Source of the DNA: a virus
DNA: 21,198 nucleotides
Direction: 5' to 3' (one strand)
IMG/VR virus record: IMGVR_UViG_3300024339_000099
Span: 1-21,198 of that record
Position 1 is the stretch's first letter. Every line of letters starts with the position of its first letter. The notes under the pieces are model-generated. The model saw nothing but the letters and a program-made list of their open reading frames with translations, ran no database searches and was not told the origin of the DNA. Positions 19,234 to 21,198 of this stretch are shown here, one piece after another. A program made the position numbers and the translations under genes.

Positions 19234-19665
19234 TTACTGCTTAATCAATTCTGGAAAGACTTCGTTAACTAAAGACTTTGTAATACCTTTATACACACTA
19301 GTCAGTTTCTTATCTTTCATTAGAATAACTAACTCTGCTTCCTTTACATGAACACCTTCAAGGATCTCAATAAACATTCTTTCAACTTTCGGTCTTTGTA
19401 AAGCATCACCTTTACCACCCTTAACAAAATAAGAAAATCTATTTGTCACATGTTGTAGTGTGGTTCTAGAATATCCAACAGGAGCATCATCTTGATTAAA
19501 TGGTGGTGATCCTTTAGGTAAAGTAAATACAATACCATCATCAAATGAACCTCTTAGAATGTCTCTTAATGCTAGTGTATTATTCTCTTTTAAAAATTTT
19601 ATCTTTGCCTTTTTAGTCTTCAATAAGACTGCTTTCTCTAATACCTCGTGTATCATTAGTATCAC
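19234..19665 (-). CDS. Conserved T4-like protein of unknown function (143 aa, DUF6433-type)
   Basis: I place the start at the GTG at 19665. It overlaps the RNase H TGA by 4 nt (GTGA) and has AGGAG seven bases upstream. The ATG at 19656 is the alternative. The sequence (FLKENNTLALRDILRGSFDDGIVFTLPKGSPPFNQDDAPVGYSRTTLQHVTNRFSYFV, then KVERMFIEILEGVHVKEAELVILMKDKKL) is a well-conserved family in marine T4-like phages, which I believe corresponds to DUF6433. Its function is not known. Coupling to RNase H suggests a replication-linked role, perhaps DNA or clamp binding. Confidence 0.75.
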   Translation of the reverse strand: MILMIHEVLEKAVLLKTKKAKIKFLKENNTLALRDILRGSFDDGIVFTLPKGSPPFNQDDAPVGYSRTTLQHVTNRFSYFVKGGKGDALQRPKVERMFIEILEGVHVKEAELVILMKDKKLTSVYKGITKSLVNEVFPELIKQ

Positions 19666-20510
19666 GTAAATTCTCCTGCACATTCGATTAATAAACTACA
19701 ACGGTTCTTTATAAGATAATTTAATACCTTTAACTTACTACTAACTTTCACATTAGCAACTTCTTCTTGGATATTTGACACAAGATCTTTAGGTATCTGT
19801 GTTAGATCAATCATCTTACGGTTTCTACAGAAGTTTCTATATGTTTCTGTTTCCATAATAGTATGCATATCATCAAGATTGTCAATTGTATACTTTGCAA
19901 TCTTCTTTTGTGTCATTGGACTTTGACGGATACCTTCAGAAAATGTATTATCAGGACTCAATACATTTGGCACACCATCACTTGAATCACCCTTTAATAA
20001 GTGTTCTAGTAGATATGCTTTAGGATCTGGGTTCTGTATAAATTTCTTTGTGATAGGACTATATTGTCTGATATTGTTGAATTGATGTAACTGAATGAAA
20101 TCTTTATCACCGGATACAATCATCACTTTATCATGTTGTCCGAACTCTTGGGTATCTAATGCTAATACACCAATAATATCATCTGCCTCACATCTATCAA
20201 CCTCTACAACCTTATAAGGAAAGTTCTCCTTTAATTCAAGTTTAATTTTATCAATAATCACAAAGATACTTTTCCAATCAATAGGTGATTCTTTTCTTGC
20301 CGAAGCCCGTTTAAATTTATATTCAGGATAAATCTCTTTACGCCATGAATAAGAATCTATAGCAATTACCATTTGACCATATTCGGTACGGAATCTTTTA
20401 TTATACATTCTGAGTGAATTCAGAATTGTATGTCGGATATCGTCTTCCTTTGTTAGTTTTTGAGCAACAACATTGCCAATAGCAATTGCTGAGAAATCTA
20501 TAATAATCAT
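19662..20510 (-). CDS. rnh: RNase H / 5'-3' exonuclease (T4 Rnh-like)
   Basis: A 282-aa FEN1/5'-nuclease-family protein (T4 RNase H is 305 aa). Metal-binding acidic residues are in place: IIIDFSA (Asp5), VIAIDSYSWRKEIYPEYKFKR (Asp52 plus the basic arch), RCEADDIIG (Glu108, Asp110, Asp111), IVSGDKDFIQL (Asp135, Asp137) and LLKGDSSDGVPNV (Asp175, Asp178), then the helix-hairpin segment. It removes RNA primers and adjoining DNA from lagging strands. It has its own promoter at 20542-20570 and is coupled to the 143-aa gene. Confidence 0.92.
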   Translation of the reverse strand: MIIIDFSAIAIGNVVAQKLTKEDDIRHTILNSLRMYNKRFRTEYGQMVIAIDSYSWRKEIYPEYKFKRASARKESPIDWKSIFVIIDKIKLELKENFPYKVVEVDRCEADDIIGVLALDTQEFGQHDKVMIVSGDKDFIQLHQFNNIRQYSPITKKFIQNPDPKAYLLEHLLKGDSSDGVPNVLSPDNTFSEGIRQSPMTQKKIAKYTIDNLDDMHTIMETETYRNFCRNRKMIDLTQIPKDLVSNIQEEVANVKVSSKLKVLNYLIKNRCSLLIECAGEFT

Positions 20511-20541
20511 AATATGTTTCCATTTTTATTTTGTAAGACTT

Positions 20542-20570
20542 ATTATAACTCACATTCAAGGCAAAGTCAA
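20542..20570 (-). promoter_or_regulatory. Sigma70-type promoter of rnh
   Basis: TTGACT (20570-20565), 17-bp spacer, TATAAT (20547-20542). The -35 lies in the last codons of the GIY-YIG gene, whose TGA stop falls in the spacer. Confidence 0.8.
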
Positions 20571-21020
20571 CTCTTTTACATGATTTCTATGGATCTTCGC
20601 TTGTACTATTCCATTATACCATAGATCAGGATGTAATAATACTTCACGGAAAATCTGTTCCCTTAATTCTACATACGACAATGCACCCTTAGATTTGCAA
20701 TAAAACAATATCTCTCTTGTAAAGTTTTCTGCTCCTAGTGAAACCACATCAGACGACAACTCTACACTGGAACCATAATAAGTTTTCCAATCAGATTCTA
20801 CTTGACTCTTAATCTTCTTACGTTTCTTTGTTCCATCCTTTAAGGTCACCATCTTGTACTTAGTCTTAGCAAACTTTGCAAGTTTCTTACCAATATATTT
20901 TCTATTATTGGTAAGATTCGTCACCATATAAACGAACCCGACACAATCATCGGGTAATGTTTCTACTAAAGTATTCTGGTGATACCAATCATTATTCAAA
21001 ATCTTCATCATCAGATTCAT
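20556..21020 (-). CDS. GIY-YIG-domain protein (Seg-type endonuclease-like)
   Basis: A 154-aa single-domain protein with VGFVYMVTNLTNNRKYIGKK as the GIY-YIG motif pair, SDWKTYYGSS, then LGAENFTREILFYCKSKGALSYVELREQIFREVLL carrying the catalytic-type Arg and Glu, and a C-terminal YNGIVQAKIHRNHVK with an Asn. There are no DNA-binding modules such as NUMOD3. I know this as a widespread family in marine T4-like phages, perhaps a domesticated nuclease rather than an active homing enzyme. The start at 21020 overlaps the zinc-ribbon gene by 29 nt. ATGs at 21011 and 21008 are equally plausible, and no strong ribosome site decides. Confidence 0.78.
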   Translation of the reverse strand: MNLMMKILNNDWYHQNTLVETLPDDCVGFVYMVTNLTNNRKYIGKKLAKFAKTKYKMVTLKDGTKKRKKIKSQVESDWKTYYGSSVELSSDVVSLGAENFTREILFYCKSKGALSYVELREQIFREVLLHPDLWYNGIVQAKIHRNHVKELTLP

Positions 21021-21189
21021 TCAAAGGAATTTCATAACCTTCTTCAAAATCTAAATCATCAATATTTTCAGTACCACAATAAGGACAGTATCTAGTTTGA
21101 ACATTTTCTAGTACTGCCATAGTAGATCTTATTTTATATTCCATTTCACATGCATTACATGTGTGTTCTATTTTATCCATATCACTCAT
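20992..21189 (-). CDS. Small zinc-ribbon protein (65 aa)
   Basis: Two CxxC pairs (HTCNACEMEYKI at residues 9-20 and RYCPYCGTEN at 33-42) form a single zinc ribbon. The C-terminal ~25 residues are strongly acidic (DDLDFEEGYEIPLNESDDEDFE). Similar short zinc-ribbon proteins occur in marine T4-like phages with no known role. Nucleic-acid or RNA-polymerase binding is the usual guess. AAGGAAAT gives a good ribosome site close to the window end, and the promoter lies outside. Confidence 0.75.
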   Translation of the reverse strand: MSDMDKIEHTCNACEMEYKIRSTMAVLENVQTRYCPYCGTENIDDLDFEEGYEIPLNESDDEDFE

Positions 21190-21198
21190 TTCCTTTTT

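Noticed and set aside
1-21198. tRNA genes, CRISPR arrays, insertion sequences and integrase/attachment sites
   Set aside because: I looked for tRNA-like arms with T-loop GTTC, spaced repeats, transposase motifs and integrase signatures, and saw none. The only mobile-type genes are the GIY-YIG proteins.

Overview
The window is part of the genome of a T4-like contractile-tailed phage. The evidence is a run of recognisable T4 morphogenesis proteins (gp53, gp48, gp4, gp54, gp26, gp51 and a tape-measure protein) next to T4 replication and late-transcription proteins (gp32, gp59, gp33, RNase H). The DNA is AT-rich and densely packed, with many 1-8 nt overlaps and no tRNA or rRNA seen. Several small proteins, the PhoH/GroES/ClpP accessory genes and a gp32 without zinc ligands resemble marine T4-like (cyanomyovirus/pelagiphage-type) viruses. 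The host cannot be fixed from this window. An aquatic bacterium with ordinary sigma70-type promoters is the best guess.

Layout. (1) 1-3174, minus: baseplate genes read leftward, gp48 then gp53 then a gp27-like hub protein cut by the window edge. (2) 3188-3213: two TATAAATA late-promoter boxes back to back, firing apart into gp48 and gp4. (3) 3238-9162, plus: gp4, a conserved 197-aa T4-like protein, gp54, gp26, a small gp51-like ORF missing from simple ORF calls, and a 977-aa tape-measure protein. A T8 slippery run joins the gp26 and gp51 frames. (4) 9172-9195: bidirectional terminator between the converging tape-measure and gp32 genes. (5) 9219-10430: gp32 with a repeat-bearing leader and two tandem sigma70-type promoters. 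(6) 10431-11006, plus: a free-standing GIY-YIG homing endonuclease inserted between gp32 and gp59. (7) 11001-21189, minus: gp59, gp33, a 382-aa conserved unknown, a cluster of very small ORFs each with its own consensus promoter, then endolysin, ClpP-like protease, FeoA-like protein, GroES, a late-type unknown, a RecB/Cas4-like nuclease, PhoH, RNase H, a second GIY-YIG protein and a zinc ribbon.

How it fits together. Ten TTGACA-N17-TATAAT-like promoters, all on the minus strand and all with exactly 17-bp spacers, mark the early transcription units. TATAAATA boxes mark late genes, as expected when gp33 is present. gp32, gp59 and RNase H form a lagging-strand/helicase-loading set. The tail genes are a complete-looking tube/baseplate assembly set. 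The GroES-FeoA-ClpP-endolysin run probably handles protein folding, host takeover and lysis. Notable points are a probable -1 frameshift fusing gp26 and gp51 (a tail-chaperone-like arrangement just upstream of the tape measure), a duplicated 78-bp promoter/RBS/ATG cassette, a direct-repeat leader on gp32 that looks like an autoregulatory operator, and an antisense consensus promoter aimed at gp4.
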